From Candidatus Methanoplasma reticulitermitis (GTDB lineage Archaea > Thermoplasmatota > Thermoplasmata > Methanomassiliicoccales > Methanomethylophilaceae), in the NCBI GenBank assembly GCA_031287135.1, contig JAITTK010000002.1:1-12852 (forward strand): a stretch of DNA of 12,852 nucleotides. The letters run 5' to 3'. Shown here piece after piece: positions 1 to 7,784 of this stretch; positions within the stretch are counted from its first letter, which is position 1; every line of letters starts with the position of its first letter. The notes under the pieces are model-generated. The model did no database searches, was not told the DNA's origin, and saw only the letters and a program-made list of their open reading frames with translations. A program made the position numbers and the translations under genes.

Positions 1-264
1 ATAACAATCAACGGAGGGACCGTCACGGCATCGAGTTCCGGTGATGCCGCAGGCATCGGCGGCAGCACCGCGAGCAATGCCGGAACCATAACGATCGCGG
101 GCGGCACGGTAATCGCCAACAGCAACGATGAAGGCGCAGGCATCGGCAACGGCGGCATGTGGAGTATCGGCGGAACGATAACAATCAACGGAGGAAACAT
201 CACAGCTACAGGCGGAAACAGCGGCGCAGGCATCGGAAGCGGAGGACATTCCTCTGTCATAGAA
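1..264 (+). repeat. Tandem coding repeats of 87-90 nt
   Basis: Three units begin with near-identical DNA at 1, 88 and 178 (ataac-atc followed by GC-rich sequence), giving steps of 87 and 90 nt. Each encodes GTITI-x-GG-x-(V/I)-x-A followed by an AGIG motif. The phase is kept in the reading frame. More units probably lie upstream of the window, where copy number could vary by recombination. Confidence 0.8.
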
Positions 265-1557
265 AGTATACTCATTTACGGCGAGGACACGACGGTGACC
301 GCAAAATGCAGAAACTTATCTGGAGCGGAGGACATAGGCGGAGGCGCATCTGGAGGCATGGCCACGGATGTATTCGTCGCTTTGACGCGGGGTAATCTTA
401 TCGGTACCGGGGATGCAGAGATCGGCAGCCACGTGGATTTCACTGCAGACCCCTCATCCGAGGGCACCGTCACCGTGCTGCTGTCGGCACCTCTCGACGC
501 AGCGGGTACGATAGATCTTCTGACCGGCCTCGGGACGGGGACGGGAGCCAAGACGGTGTCGTTCATCACGAACGTCACGACGGCAGTATTCGCACTGCAG
601 AACTACGACAACAGCCCCATTGAGAGAACAGGCGCTGAACTCATGACATCTGGCGGATCGGTGGATTTCCAGACGGCATCCCATACCGTGACACTGACCT
701 CAGGGAACGGAGTGACGGGATTCACATACAGGATCGACGGCGGGTCGTCCGTCAGCTATTCGGGGACGTTTCCGATCAGTAGCGGAGCATCCCTTGAAGT
801 GACAGCCGTCACGGAAACAGGGTATTCGTTCAGCGGATGGTCCGGATCGGTCTCATCACAGAACAACCCTCTGACCGTATCGGGAGTGTCCGCGGACTTG
901 GACCTGACGGCGTCTGCCGTGTTACAGTCCCCTTTGGGATACAGGGTCACGTTCTCCTCCGGGGATGAGTACACGGTATACGTCGGCGGGCTACCCGTCA
1001 CGTCGCCGATAAACGTCGTTTCCGGGGACAGCCTGTATTTCAGCATAGTGGTGTCGGACGGATACGTCGCGACGCCGACCATGGCAGGGATAGCGGAATT
1101 CACCCCCCGGGCCGACGGGACGTACAGCATACGGGGAATACTCTCCAACATTCATGTCAACATAACCGTGCGGGTCTACGAAAGCGTGATGGAGGATGTT
1201 CCGGGAGGGAACGGCGGTGCCACGGTAGGCGCGGTGGACATGCCCGGCGAATGGGCTGTCCTCAACCTGATCTGTGCCGCGATCGCGATATTCGCGGGAA
1301 TCCTCGCGGTGGTGTCCCGGATCCACCGTACCGGCAACGGAGAGAGGAATCCGCGGTCCGGAACATCGGCTCTGCTGAGTATAGTGTCCCTGGCCGTCGG
1401 TATCATCTCGGTCATAGTGTTCCTGCTCACAGAGGACATTGGCATGAGTGCGGTCGCGTACGACGGGTGGACTATACCGATGTTCGTTCTCCTGTTCGTA
1501 TCCGTGGCTGCTGCTCTGACAAGTTCCAGGCTGAATAAGGGCCCCGGCACGGAGTGA
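1..1557 (+). CDS. Adhesin-like surface protein, 3' part (5' end outside window)
   Basis: The frame is open from base 1, so the start lies upstream; 518 residues and the stop are visible. Visible residues 1 to about 88 are glycine-rich tandem repeats built on GTITINGG...AGIG, which suggest a stacked beta-structure. At about residues 228-305 there is an InlB-like B-repeat (Listeria-Bacteroides type), seen as beta strands plus a GYSFSGWSG motif. Three hydrophobic segments follow, at about 418-440, 457-476 and 489-506, separated by a basic stretch, so the C-terminus is membrane-anchored and the repeats should face outward. Proteins of this architecture are called adhesin-like in gut methanogens and are thought to bind host or bacterial surfaces; the ligand cannot be read from sequence. 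The ATG at 157 is inside the repeats and is not the true start. A stem-loop terminator follows at 1582. Confident as a membrane-anchored repeat protein; function is inferred. Confidence 0.85.
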   Translation: MTINGGTVTASSSGDAAGIGGSTASNAGTITIAGGTVIANSNDEGAGIGNGGMWSIGGTITINGGNITATGGNSGAGIGSGGHSSVIESILIYGEDTTVTAKCRNLSGAEDIGGGASGGMATDVFVALTRGNLIGTGDAEIGSHVDFTADPSSEGTVTVLLSAPLDAAGTIDLLTGLGTGTGAKTVSFITNVTTAVFALQNYDNSPIERTGAELMTSGGSVDFQTASHTVTLTSGNGVTGFTYRIDGGSSVSYSGTFPISSGASLEVTAVTETGYSFSGWSGSVSSQNNPLTVSGVSADLDLTASAVLQSPLGYRVTFSSGDEYTVYVGGLPVTSPINVVSGDSLYFSIVVSDGYVATPTMAGIAEFTPRADGTYSIRGILSNIHVNITVRVYESVMEDVPGGNGGATVGAVDMPGEWAVLNLICAAIAIFAGILAVVSRIHRTGNGERNPRSGTSALLSIVSLAVGIISVIVFLLTEDIGMSAVAYDGWTIPMFVLLFVSVAAALTSSRLNKGPGTE

Positions 1558-1581
1558 GGGGCGAATCAAAACCCATTCAAA

Positions 1582-1610
1582 GCCGCCGGCACTGCCGTGC
1601 GGCACTTTTT
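1582..1610 (+). terminator. Stem-loop terminator after the surface protein gene
   Basis: GCCGC (1582-1586) pairs with GCGGC (1599-1603) and CGGC (1587-1590) pairs with GCCG (1594-1597). This gives a 9-bp GC stem with one bulged T and a 3-nt loop, followed by a T5 run at 1606-1610. It lies 25 nt after the stop codon of the surface protein gene and faces the same way. Confidence 0.6.
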
Positions 1611-1976
1611 CAAACATCACGATGCCGGCAATGAATCCGAGATAATTGTTTGCGGCCCGCCGATGACATACGGCAGAGAGAGTGCCGAAGCACATCCGCG
1701 GAGGACGTCGGATCGGTATTCCGCAATCGAACGGAAAGGGAAGATACGGAGAGGAACAAGGTAAGAAAAAACCAGGGTGGGGGAGGGGGATAGCAGTACG
1801 CCTTGTGTGTATACTAAAAGGATAGGATAACACGGAGCTCTTCCGGTGTTCTCAGTGTCGAATACAGATGCGAAGACCCGGCCGTACATGCAGCCTTATT
1901 CCGACATGGCCGCATATGATTCTTCATGGCTCTCCGTAAGGTCTGTATTCCCATAGCACCGTATGCCCGATGTCTG
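1611..1976. other. Convergent intergenic region without a supported gene
   Basis: This stretch separates the end of the plus-strand surface protein gene from the end of the minus-strand five-gene operon. The reading frames crossing it run into neighbouring genes in the wrong frame or lack a ribosome site and recognisable protein sequence. An A6 run at 1766-1771 would be a T-run for minus-strand transcripts and may help end the operon message, but no clear stem precedes it. A nested inverted repeat at 1860-1950 is listed separately. Confidence 0.5.
1860..1950. repeat. Nested inverted repeat past the operon end
   Basis: GAATACAGA (1860-1868) is a perfect inverted copy of TCTGTATTC (1942-1950). 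Inside it GAAGA (1872-1876) can pair with TCTTC (1921-1925), and ATGCAGCC (1888-1895) with GGCCGCAT (1908-1915) with one A-C mismatch. All three helices are nested. On the minus strand the structure begins 26 nt after the stop of the UPF0210 gene, so it may be a 3'-UTR stem that ends or protects that message. No T-run follows. Confidence 0.35.
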
Positions 1977-3341
1977 TCAGTTCTTGAAACTGTGTATGGG
2001 TGCCGGTATCCTGCCTCCGCGGTCGATGAACGCTTTGCACCCGTATCTGCTGACAGGCATTATCGGCGAACTCCCAAGGAGGCCTCCGAACTCTATCGTG
2101 TCCCCGGCCCTCTTACCGCAGACCGGTATGATTCTCACGGCGGTCGTTTTCTGGTTTATCATCCCGATCGCCATCTCGTCCGCTATTATGCCGGATATCG
2201 TTTCGGCGCTGGTGTCGCCCGGCACGGGGACCATGTCGAGCCCGACGGAGCATACGCATGTCATTGCCTCCAGTTTCTCCAGCGTCAGCGCTCCTATCTC
2301 TGCGGCGTACGCCATCGATCTGTCCTCGGACACCGGTATGAATGCTCCGCTGAGCCCTCCGACATAGGATGATGCCATGACCCCTCCCTTTTTCACCTGA
2401 TCGTTAAGTATTGCAAGCGCGGCCGTCGTTCCCGGGGCGCCCACGTATTCAATGCCCATCTCCTGTATTATGTCACCTATGCTGTCGCCGACGGCCGGCG
2501 TCGGAGCGAGCGACAGGTCCACTATGCCGAACGGTACGTTCAGGCGCCTGGATGCCTCCTTGGCCACGAGCTGCCCGACCCTTGTGACCTTGAACGCCGT
2601 CTTCTTGATGGTCTCGCAGAGGACCTCGAAGTTCTCCCCCCTGACCTTGGATATCGCGGTTTTCACCACGCCCGGGCCGCTCACACCGACGTTTATGACG
2701 AGGTCGGTCTCGGTCACGCCGTGGAACGCCCCCGCCATGAACGGGTTGTCGTCCGCCGGGTTGCAGAACACAACCAGTTTGGCGCAGCCTATGGAATCCC
2801 TGTGCCCGGTGGCTTCCGCCGTCTCTTTTATCACCGAGCCCATGAGTTTGACGGCATCCATATCTATGCCCGTCTTGGTGGAGGCGAGGCTGACGGAGCT
2901 GCAGACGCGTTCCGTAACCGACAGCGCCTCGGGTATCGATCTTATGAGCATCTGGTCCGCCGCCGTCATGCCCTTCTGCACGAGCGCGGAGAACCCCCCT
3001 ATGAAGTTGACGCCTATCTCGCATGCCGCTTTCTCCATCGTCTCGGCAATCCTCACGAAGTCGCCGCTCGTCCTGCATGCGGACGATCCGACGATGGATA
3101 TCGGCGTGACCGACACCCTCTTGTTAATGACCGGTATCCCGAAGTCCAGGCCTATCTCGTCCCCCACCCTGACAAGGTCCTTCGCCGATTCGGTGATCTT
3201 GCCGTATATGTTGCCGCAAAGGACGTCCAGATCGGAATCACAGCAGTCCAGCAGGCTTATTCCCATCGTTATCGTCCTCACGTCGAGATTCTCGCCGCAG
3301 ATCATGGTGTTCGTTTCGAACACTTCATTGAGTTCAACCAT
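1977..3341 (-). CDS. UPF0210 (DUF711, COG2848) family protein
   Basis: The protein is 454 residues, the usual length for this widespread family of unknown function. Family blocks are all present: ENLDVRTITMGISLLD (17-32), GGFSALVQKG (115-124), STKTGID (154-160), GCAKLVVFCNPADDNPFMAG (185-204), VGVSGPGVV (218-226), VDLSLAPTPAVGDS (274-287), GLSGAFIPVSED (329-340) and KTTAVRIIPVCGK (398-410). As I recall, the known structure from this family has a fold like pyruvate-formate lyase, but I see no glycyl-radical motif, so radical chemistry is not supported. A clear GAGGTG ribosome site sits 5 nt before the ATG, and the gene starts 9 nt after the UPF0237 ACT gene, so the two are translated from one message. 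It is the last gene of the operon with homoserine dehydrogenase and citramalate synthase. Family assignment is secure; the reaction is unknown. Confidence 0.93.
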   Translation of the reverse strand: MVELNEVFETNTMICGENLDVRTITMGISLLDCCDSDLDVLCGNIYGKITESAKDLVRVGDEIGLDFGIPVINKRVSVTPISIVGSSACRTSGDFVRIAETMEKAACEIGVNFIGGFSALVQKGMTAADQMLIRSIPEALSVTERVCSSVSLASTKTGIDMDAVKLMGSVIKETAEATGHRDSIGCAKLVVFCNPADDNPFMAGAFHGVTETDLVINVGVSGPGVVKTAISKVRGENFEVLCETIKKTAFKVTRVGQLVAKEASRRLNVPFGIVDLSLAPTPAVGDSIGDIIQEMGIEYVGAPGTTAALAILNDQVKKGGVMASSYVGGLSGAFIPVSEDRSMAYAAEIGALTLEKLEAMTCVCSVGLDMVPVPGDTSAETISGIIADEMAIGMINQKTTAVRIIPVCGKRAGDTIEFGGLLGSSPIMPVSRYGCKAFIDRGGRIPAPIHSFKN

Positions 3342-3350
3342 ACGGACACC

Positions 3351-3623
3351 TCATATCCTGTGCATCATGTCGAAGATCTCTTCGTGCTGCACCCTTATGA
3401 TGCATCCGACCTTCTTCCCCACATCTTCGAGTCCGCAGACTATCTCGGAGAACTGTTTGGTGCATTTCTCCAGATCCACGATCATCATCATGTTGATGTA
3501 CTCCTGAACCGTGGTCTGTTTGATATCCAGTATGTTTATGCTGTTCTCCGCGAAGTAATTGCATACGGTCGCTATGATGCCGATATGGTCCTTTCCGACA
3601 AGTGTCACTACTACTCTGTTCAT
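3351..3623 (-). CDS. UPF0237 family ACT-domain protein
   Basis: A 90-residue protein that is a single ACT domain with a short C-terminal helix. The first strand and ligand turn are visible as VVVTLVGKDHIGIIATV (4-20), followed by a helix and the NILDIKQT strand. ACT domains usually bind amino acids and act as allosteric sensors. Its start overlaps the stop of citramalate synthase by four bases (ATGA), with an AAGGAAGG ribosome site upstream, so translation is coupled. The pairing of UPF0237 directly before UPF0210 is a conserved arrangement known from bacteria and archaea, which suggests this protein senses a ligand for, or binds to, the UPF0210 protein. The ligand is unknown; isoleucine, threonine or a related 2-oxo acid pathway product would fit the operon (inference). 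Confidence 0.9.
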   Translation of the reverse strand: MNRVVVTLVGKDHIGIIATVCNYFAENSINILDIKQTTVQEYINMMMIVDLEKCTKQFSEIVCGLEDVGKKVGCIIRVQHEEIFDMMHRI

Positions 3624-5194
3624 TCTACGCCTTCCTTCTCACCGCTCTTGTAAATCGCGTATTCCATCGAATCGACCAGCGCGTCCAAGCTGGCCTCGAT
3701 AACGTTCGTGGATACCCCCACCGTCGTCCAGCTGTGTTTTCCGTCAGTCGATCTTATCAGCACCCTGACGGACGCCGCGGTGGCGGATTTTTCATCCAGA
3801 ACCCGGACCTTATAGTCTGTCAGCCTGACGTTGCCGGCCACCGGGAACAGTCTCGAGAGAGCCTTCCTCAGAGAATTGTCCAACGCATTCACCGGCCCGT
3901 CGCCGTTGGCCGCGGTATGCTCTTCGTGGCCTTCGGGCCCCATGACCTTGATGCTGGCTTCCGAACTTATCCTGTCATCCACATTGTCTATGAACACCCT
4001 GAATCCCGTGACCCTGAACGGGCAATCGATCTCCCCCTTGAATCTCCTCACAAGGAGTTCGAAGCTGGCATCGGCCCCCTCGAACTGATACCCTTCCGCT
4101 TCGAGTTTCTTGATCTCCTCGACTATCGCCCTGCTCTCTCCGGAGTCGACATCGATCCCGAACTCTTTAAGCTTCTCGGATATGCTGGCCCTTCCGGCCA
4201 TGTCGGATATCAGTATCCTTCGTTTGTTACCCACGAGTTCCGGATCTATGTGCTCATACGTTCTGGGGTTCTTAGCTATGGCGGAGACGTGTATCCCCCC
4301 TTTATGAGCGAACGCTTTGTCCCCCACGTACGGCATTCCGGGCGAAGGGGCCAGGTTGGCAACCTCCGCGATGAATTTGGAGATTCCCGTCAGCTGGCTC
4401 AGATCCGCTATGTCGAGCTCGTACTCCATCTTTATGTCCAGATTCGCCATCACCGAACAGAGATTGGCATTCCCGCACCTTTCCCCTATCCCGTTTATCG
4501 TGCCCTGCACCATCCCTGCGCCGCTCTCCACGGCCGCCAGCGAATTCGCCACGGCCAGGTCCGCATCGTTATGGCAGTGTATGCCGACAGGCACGCTGAA
4601 CGTCAGCAGGACATCCTCGACGGCGGATGCCACATCCGCCGTCATCGTACCTCCGTTCGTGTCGCACAGGACCACCCACTCCGCGCCGCCCTCTATGGCC
4701 GCACCGAGTGCTTTTAAAGCATAATCCCTGTTCGACCTGTATCCGTCGAAGAAGTGCTCCGCATCGAAGATCACCCTTTTCCCGGAATCCTTCAGGAACC
4801 CGATGCTTTCTCCGATCATGCGGAGATTGTCATCCAAGGATATGCAAAGCGCATCGGTCACCTGGAAGTCCCATGTCTTGCCGAATATGCAGCACCATTC
4901 CGCAGGACAGGACACAAGGCTCCTGAGGTTATGGTCGTCCCTCGCGGGCACCCCGTGTTTACCCGTGCTCCCGAAAGCCGTGAGCTTCGCGTGCTTCAGC
5001 TCCATCTTCCCGGCGAGTCCGAAGAACTCATCGTCCTTCGGATTGGACCCCGGCCATCCGCCCTCGACGAAATCAACGCCGAAATCGTCAAGCCTCTTCA
5101 GTATCTCGAGTTTGTCCTCCGGAGAGAAAGACACGCCTTCGCTCTGGGAACCGTCCCTGAGCGTCGTGTCGTATATCATCACTTTTTCTGACAT
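3620..5194 (-). CDS. cimA: (R)-citramalate synthase
   Basis: Condenses acetyl-CoA with pyruvate to (R)-citramalate, the first step of the threonine-independent route to 2-oxobutyrate and isoleucine. The 524 residues match the long citramalate synthase group rather than 2-isopropylmalate synthase. The catalytic TIM barrel carries DTTLRDG (9-15), the metal-binding HCHND (206-210) and GIGERCGNANL (235-245). A linker follows, then a LeuA-type C-terminal regulatory domain at about 385-512, where isoleucine usually gives feedback inhibition. The gene overlaps homoserine dehydrogenase by 16 bases and the UPF0237 gene by 4, so it is mid-operon and translationally coupled on both sides. Homocitrate synthase or a second isopropylmalate synthase are less likely given length and domain pattern. 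Substrate is inferred from family, not proven. Confidence 0.92.
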   Translation of the reverse strand: MSEKVMIYDTTLRDGSQSEGVSFSPEDKLEILKRLDDFGVDFVEGGWPGSNPKDDEFFGLAGKMELKHAKLTAFGSTGKHGVPARDDHNLRSLVSCPAEWCCIFGKTWDFQVTDALCISLDDNLRMIGESIGFLKDSGKRVIFDAEHFFDGYRSNRDYALKALGAAIEGGAEWVVLCDTNGGTMTADVASAVEDVLLTFSVPVGIHCHNDADLAVANSLAAVESGAGMVQGTINGIGERCGNANLCSVMANLDIKMEYELDIADLSQLTGISKFIAEVANLAPSPGMPYVGDKAFAHKGGIHVSAIAKNPRTYEHIDPELVGNKRRILISDMAGRASISEKLKEFGIDVDSGESRAIVEEIKKLEAEGYQFEGADASFELLVRRFKGEIDCPFRVTGFRVFIDNVDDRISSEASIKVMGPEGHEEHTAANGDGPVNALDNSLRKALSRLFPVAGNVRLTDYKVRVLDEKSATAASVRVLIRSTDGKHSWTTVGVSTNVIEASLDALVDSMEYAIYKSGEKEGVE

Positions 5195-6201
5195 TTGCCC
5201 CCACGCTCCTTCCTGTCGTCCATTATCGACACGAGGTCGCTGAGTATCGCGGATGCCGTCTCTATCCTGCCCGCGCCTCTCCCGGAAACGGTTATCGGTC
5301 CGGCCAGATCTGTCACGATCTGGGCGGCGTTGAGGGTGCCGCCGATGCTGAGCGGATGCCCTTTGGATATCAGGCGGGGCGAGACTTCCAGTCGGTCCTC
5401 AGAGACCTCGCCTATGAGCCTTATCACCATGTTCTGCGAAGCAGCCAGGGATATGGCTTCACTGGATATCGATGTTATCCCGGTGATGTTAACATCCGAG
5501 AACCTGACATTTCTGCCGAATATGGAATTGGCCAGTATGACCACTTTACACGCGCTGTCGTATCCCTCCACGTCATTCGTGGGGTCCGTCTCGGCATACC
5601 CCATCTGCTGGGCTTCCTTGAGCGCCTGTTCGAACGGCTGACCGTTGTCCATCTTGCTGAGTATGAAGTTGCACGTCCCGTTCAATATCCCCCGTATGGA
5701 TGATATCCTCTCTCCGACAAGGTTCTCCCTGCACAGATTGATTATGGGCATGGCACCGCCCACGGAACCTTCGAAACGGAACTTACAGCCGTTCTTCTTG
5801 GCCAGTGCCACAAGTTCGCAGAAGTTAAGTGCGAGAGGGCCTTTGTTAACGGTGATGACATCCTTTCCCGATCCGAGCGCATGTCTTATGTTCTTCAGTC
5901 CGACACCGCCCGTCTTGATATCGGTCGGGCTGACCTCGACCATGAGATCGTAATCGACCGAGTCTATGACCTCCGTCGAATCGCTGTATTTATCATTCCC
6001 CACTTTCCCGGTCACTTTTTTCCGTTCCAGCAGATCTCCGAGACGGAGCCCCGTCTGATCCGCGATGTATGTGGTGGAATCCATGACACAGACTATGCTG
6101 ACTTCCCTGCCGTACCGTTCCCTGAAGAGATCGCTCCTCTTCAGCAGCACATCCGCGAAACCCTGTCCCACTGTTCCGAACCCCGATATGAGTATCCTCA
6201 T
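5179..6201 (-). CDS. hom: Homoserine dehydrogenase
   Basis: Reduces aspartate 4-semialdehyde to homoserine, the branch point to threonine, isoleucine and methionine. The 340-residue form has a Rossmann nucleotide site GFGTVGQG (7-14), the VNK segment (118-120), GILNGTCNFIL (171-181) and the catalytic segment DPTNDVEGYDSACK (206-219), with D215 and K219 at the positions of the conserved Asp and Lys. There is no C-terminal ACT domain, in contrast to many bacterial enzymes; the separate ACT protein encoded just upstream probably supplies regulation. I chose the ATG at 6201 because it sits directly before the Rossmann strand MRILISGFG and 2 nt after the previous gene's stop; a longer reading from 6243 would overlap that gene by 40 bases. 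Its end overlaps cimA by 16 bases. Confidence 0.93.
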   Translation of the reverse strand: MRILISGFGTVGQGFADVLLKRSDLFRERYGREVSIVCVMDSTTYIADQTGLRLGDLLERKKVTGKVGNDKYSDSTEVIDSVDYDLMVEVSPTDIKTGGVGLKNIRHALGSGKDVITVNKGPLALNFCELVALAKKNGCKFRFEGSVGGAMPIINLCRENLVGERISSIRGILNGTCNFILSKMDNGQPFEQALKEAQQMGYAETDPTNDVEGYDSACKVVILANSIFGRNVRFSDVNITGITSISSEAISLAASQNMVIRLIGEVSEDRLEVSPRLISKGHPLSIGGTLNAAQIVTDLAGPITVSGRGAGRIETASAILSDLVSIMDDRKERGGKCQKK

Positions 6202-6203
6202 GA

Positions 6204-6695
6204 TCAGAGCCCCCTTATGTAGACTATCTTGCTCTTCCTGCATGCATCCGCGAGGAATTCGTCGAACCTCTTCAGATCCTTCTCGCTCATAAGTTCGGCG
6301 GAGATCATCGCCGTACGGGTGGATTTGGCGTTTCCGGACGAATAAGTGACATCCACGGATTCAAGGGATATGATCTTGGACGCCTCATCTATCAGCGTCT
6401 CCACGAAAGATGCCGTGAAGCTGCCCACGAGCATGTACTCCATGGTGTATGTTTTGTATACGGAACCAATCTTCGCGATCAGGACATCCTTCGATTTCCA
6501 TATCTCCTTGAGCTGATCGAGTTCCTGATTGCCTTTGATCTCGAATGTGACATCAATGCATATCCTCTGATTGACTATCTGTTCGCGGTCGTGTACAACG
6601 CCGACTATGTTGCCATTGACCAAGGATATCGGCTCCAGGGATTCGACCAGACGCCCGGGGAGATCCTTAACGTAGAGTTGTGCATTAATCATCAT
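6204..6695 (-). CDS. ACT-domain protein, predicted regulator of homoserine dehydrogenase (COG2061)
   Basis: A 163-residue soluble protein with an N-terminal ACT domain (about 3-75, with the ligand turn KDLPGRL at 10-16) and a second ACT-like half at about 85-163. It matches the archaeal COG2061 type, which lies beside homoserine dehydrogenase and is predicted to act as its detached allosteric subunit. The downstream enzyme lacks its own ACT domain, which supports that role. The frame is open back to 6740, but a TATA box at 6747-6754 would place that ATG upstream of the transcript start, so I place the start at 6695 (6692 is an adjacent alternative ATG). The ribosome site is weak (GTGGTA). It is the first gene of the five-gene operon. 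The effector amino acid, probably threonine or isoleucine, is inferred. Confidence 0.85.
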   Translation of the reverse strand: MMINAQLYVKDLPGRLVESLEPISLVNGNIVGVVHDREQIVNQRICIDVTFEIKGNQELDQLKEIWKSKDVLIAKIGSVYKTYTMEYMLVGSFTASFVETLIDEASKIISLESVDVTYSSGNAKSTRTAMISAELMSEKDLKRFDEFLADACRKSKIVYIRGL

Positions 6696-6746
6696 TTCAA
6701 TACCACGCTGGGTTTGCTTTATTCGGTTTGAGATAATCATGTCTTA

Positions 6747-6754
6747 CTATATAA
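6747..6754 (-). promoter_or_regulatory. TATA box of the ACT-hom-cimA operon
   Basis: On the minus strand the sequence reads GGTTATATAGTAAG, with TTATATAG as the box. Transcription would begin near 6725, giving about 30 nt of leader before the ATG at 6695. This position rules out the upstream ATG at 6740 as a start. Confidence 0.5.
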
Positions 6755-6788
6755 CCGGGTCACCATGAAGCCGCATCGGCCGCGGATA

Positions 6789-7784
6789 TCAGCCCATGGC
6801 CGAATTGATGGTCAGTTCGGATATGTCTATGCAGTATTCCGCTATGCGTTTCGAGCTTCCGGCTATAAGGCTGGCGGAGGATGCCGTGTCCAGGTCGATC
6901 TCCACGTTCATGAATGTGCTCTCTATCTTCCTGACCATCTTCTCCCCCTCTTCGATGCAGTCCTCGGCGGAGTTCATGTCGGTCTTAAGCCAGCTGTTTA
7001 TCGATTTACTGTAGAGTTCCATGATGTCCTTCCCGATCTCCCTTATCCCTCTGTCGACGGCCTCCGCTTTCTTCTCGTCCGTGAGTATCATCAGGTTCTT
7101 GGACACAAGTACGCTGTGGTCCCCTATCCTCTCGAGTATCTTGCTCACGGCGAGATGCTTGGTCAGTTCGCACAGGTCCGTTCCGGCCTTCTTGCAGAGC
7201 CAAGGCTTCCTCTGGTATATGTTGCTCTGTCTGGATATGAGCCAGTGCACCCTGTCGATCTCCATGTCTCTTTTCTCCATGTCCGCGATGCATGTGCTGT
7301 CTCCGTCGGCTGCGGACTCATACACATCCACGATCATCTTCCTGACGAGGACGCTCATCCTCTCCAGACTCTTGTTCGGTTTCATCTCGGCGTGGTCCAT
7401 AAGATCCTTGATCACGATGCGATGGCAGTCCTCCTCGATTATCTCCATACCTATCGAGGTCTGCGTGAATGAGTTGACGGTGCCGATCGCGGAGTTGGTG
7501 AGCGGCCCTTCCGATGATATCTCCATAATGTCGTGGCCCGAGATGTAGGCCCCTATGAGCTGTCTGTAAAGGAAATCTTCGTTTTTTACCTTCGATGCGT
7601 TGATTTTTTTCATGTTCCTGGGAGCATCGACCTTCCTCACCGGGGACACAAGCAGGTCCCCGTCGGACTGTACTTCAACGTTCACGCTATCGTTCTTCCC
7701 GAGTTTCATCGACTCGGCCCACTCCTTCGGGAGGGTTATCATATACGACTCCCCCTGGGTGACCTGTATGCGTCTGGTGTCCAT
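6789..7784 (-). CDS. AbrB-PhoU domain phosphate uptake regulator
   Basis: A 331-residue protein of the archaeal type that fuses a DNA-binding swapped-hairpin domain to a PhoU domain. Residues 1-50 are AbrB/SpoVT-like (RRIQVTQGESYMITLPKEWA, then a VNVEV strand). The rest is helical: a PhoU core from about 70 to 331 contains one canonical metal-binding helix, ERIGDHSVLVSKN (218-230), and a second at SKRIAEYCID (311-320) where the ERIxD pattern is degenerate. PhoU proteins couple phosphate status to the Pst importer; the added AbrB domain suggests this one binds DNA directly. It is divergent from pstS with a 143-nt spacer carrying an inverted repeat, so it probably controls the pst operon and itself. 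No strong ribosome site precedes the ATG, consistent with a short or absent leader. Metal content and DNA target are inferred. Confidence 0.88.
   Translation of the reverse strand: MDTRRIQVTQGESYMITLPKEWAESMKLGKNDSVNVEVQSDGDLLVSPVRKVDAPRNMKKINASKVKNEDFLYRQLIGAYISGHDIMEISSEGPLTNSAIGTVNSFTQTSIGMEIIEEDCHRIVIKDLMDHAEMKPNKSLERMSVLVRKMIVDVYESAADGDSTCIADMEKRDMEIDRVHWLISRQSNIYQRKPWLCKKAGTDLCELTKHLAVSKILERIGDHSVLVSKNLMILTDEKKAEAVDRGIREIGKDIMELYSKSINSWLKTDMNSAEDCIEEGEKMVRKIESTFMNVEIDLDTASSASLIAGSSKRIAEYCIDISELTINSAMG

Noticed and set aside
1..264. CRISPR-like array suggested by regular 87-90 nt repeats
   Set aside because: Repeats are protein-coding, in frame, diverged along the unit and lack the short repeat plus unique spacer layout.
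991..1833. 280-codon minus-strand frame across the end of the surface protein gene
   Set aside because: It opposes membrane segments of the real gene, crosses its terminator and shows no domain or ribosome site.
2452..3507. 351-codon plus-strand frame opposite the UPF0210 gene
   Set aside because: A shadow of the minus-strand gene; the conserved UPF0210 blocks fix the coding strand.
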